DNA from: Actinomycetales bacterium
GTDB lineage: Bacteria > Actinomycetota > Actinomycetes > Actinomycetales > Actinomycetaceae
Length of the DNA stretch: 14,822 nucleotides
Assembly (NCBI GenBank): GCA_022838965.1
Contig: JALHDK010000039.1
Location: forward strand, 386-15,207
Reading direction: 5' to 3'
Made by a program: the position numbers and the translations under genes. Under the pieces are notes generated by a model. It was not told the DNA's origin. It worked only from the letters and a program-made list of their open reading frames with translations, and did no database searches. Below, piece by piece: positions 14,684 to 14,822 of this stretch. Within the stretch, counting starts at the first letter, position 1, and every line of letters starts with the position of its first letter.

Positions 14684-14822
14684 GGCTCGGTCACGGCGCC
14701 CACGATGGCGGCGTCTCTCCCGAGATCGTTCGACTGCAGCACTGCCAGGGCCCTCTCGGCCGCCGCCGGGTCCACGACCAAGGCCATCTTCCCCTCGTTC
14801 GCGGCCTGCAGCGGATCCAGCC
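14671..14822 (-). pseudogene. hypE: C-terminal fragment of HypE (hydrogenase maturation), truncated
   Basis: On the minus strand the frame reads LDPLQAANEGKMALVVDP from the window edge and then LGRDAAIVGAVTEPSAG. This is the conserved C-terminal region of HypE, the carbamoyl dehydratase that helps build the cyanide ligands of NiFe hydrogenase (E. coli HypE has LDALNFANEGKL and LGKDAALIGEV at the same places). The usual last 40 or so residues, ending in LPRIC, are missing. After about base 14671 the frame continues to 14515 only as the antisense of the GT2 start and the intergenic region. No other hydrogenase gene is seen in the window, and the fragment is foreign to the surface-glycan context. 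Confidence 0.75.

Noticed and set aside
1..14822. tRNA or rRNA genes, insertion sequences, attachment sites
   Set aside because: I saw no tRNA-like cloverleaf arms, rRNA signatures, transposase motifs or paired terminal repeats in the window.
14683..14822. Continuation of the GT2 as a real alternative C-terminus
   Set aside because: The plus-strand frame after 14683 has no GT2 features (no VDDG, no DxD), while the minus strand matches HypE closely.

Overview
The window is high-GC DNA with actinobacterial character. GTG starts are frequent, genes are tightly packed and often overlap by 1-20 bases, one candidate promoter is leaderless, and secreted proteins carry the roughly 104-residue 'GWAxDPDT...RPD...C-x15-C' repeats common in actinobacterial exported proteins. 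I cannot name a genus. The contents are those of a cell-surface glycan locus.

Layout. (a) 1-550, minus strand: the N-terminal part of an ABC-2 polysaccharide-export permease, cut by the window edge. (b) 740-7449, plus strand: four genes for exported proteins. They are a 1339-residue protein (seven-bladed WD40-type propeller, glutamine-amidotransferase-like domain, polysaccharide-deacetylase-like domain, Big_5-type Ig domain, three C-terminal repeats); a 482-residue secreted protein with three related repeats joined to a gamma-glutamylcyclotransferase-like domain; and two small paralogues, one secreted and one lipoprotein, that overlap by 13 bases. (c) 7446-14427, minus strand: a six-gene operon transcribed leftward, converging on (b) at a shared CTAG. 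In transcription order it encodes a DegT-family sugar aminotransferase, a DPMS/GtrB-like GT2, a GtrA-like flippase, a fused N-acetyltransferase/3,4-ketoisomerase (WxcM/FdtD type), a YfhO-like membrane protein and a DUF2142-like GT-C membrane protein. (d) 14428-14581: a divergent intergenic region with short palindromes and candidate promoters. (e) 14582-14822: the start of a plus-strand GT2 gene that breaks off after about 33 codons and is joined, in opposite orientation, to the C-terminal part of a hydrogenase-maturation hypE gene. This is either an assembly chimera or a real rearrangement.

How the genes may work together (inference). The aminotransferase and the bifunctional enzyme supply the ketoisomerase, transaminase and N-acetyltransferase steps leading from dTDP-4-keto-6-deoxyglucose to dTDP-3-acetamido-3,6-dideoxyhexose (Fuc3NAc or Qui3NAc). 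The GT2, GtrA and GT-C genes in the same operon have the parts list of a lipid-linked sugar route: load the sugar on undecaprenyl phosphate, flip it, transfer it outside the membrane. The ABC permease would export the main polymer. The exported proteins of block (b) may act on, bind to or remodel that surface. rmlA and rmlB, the ABC ATPase and the polymer-building transferases are not in the window.
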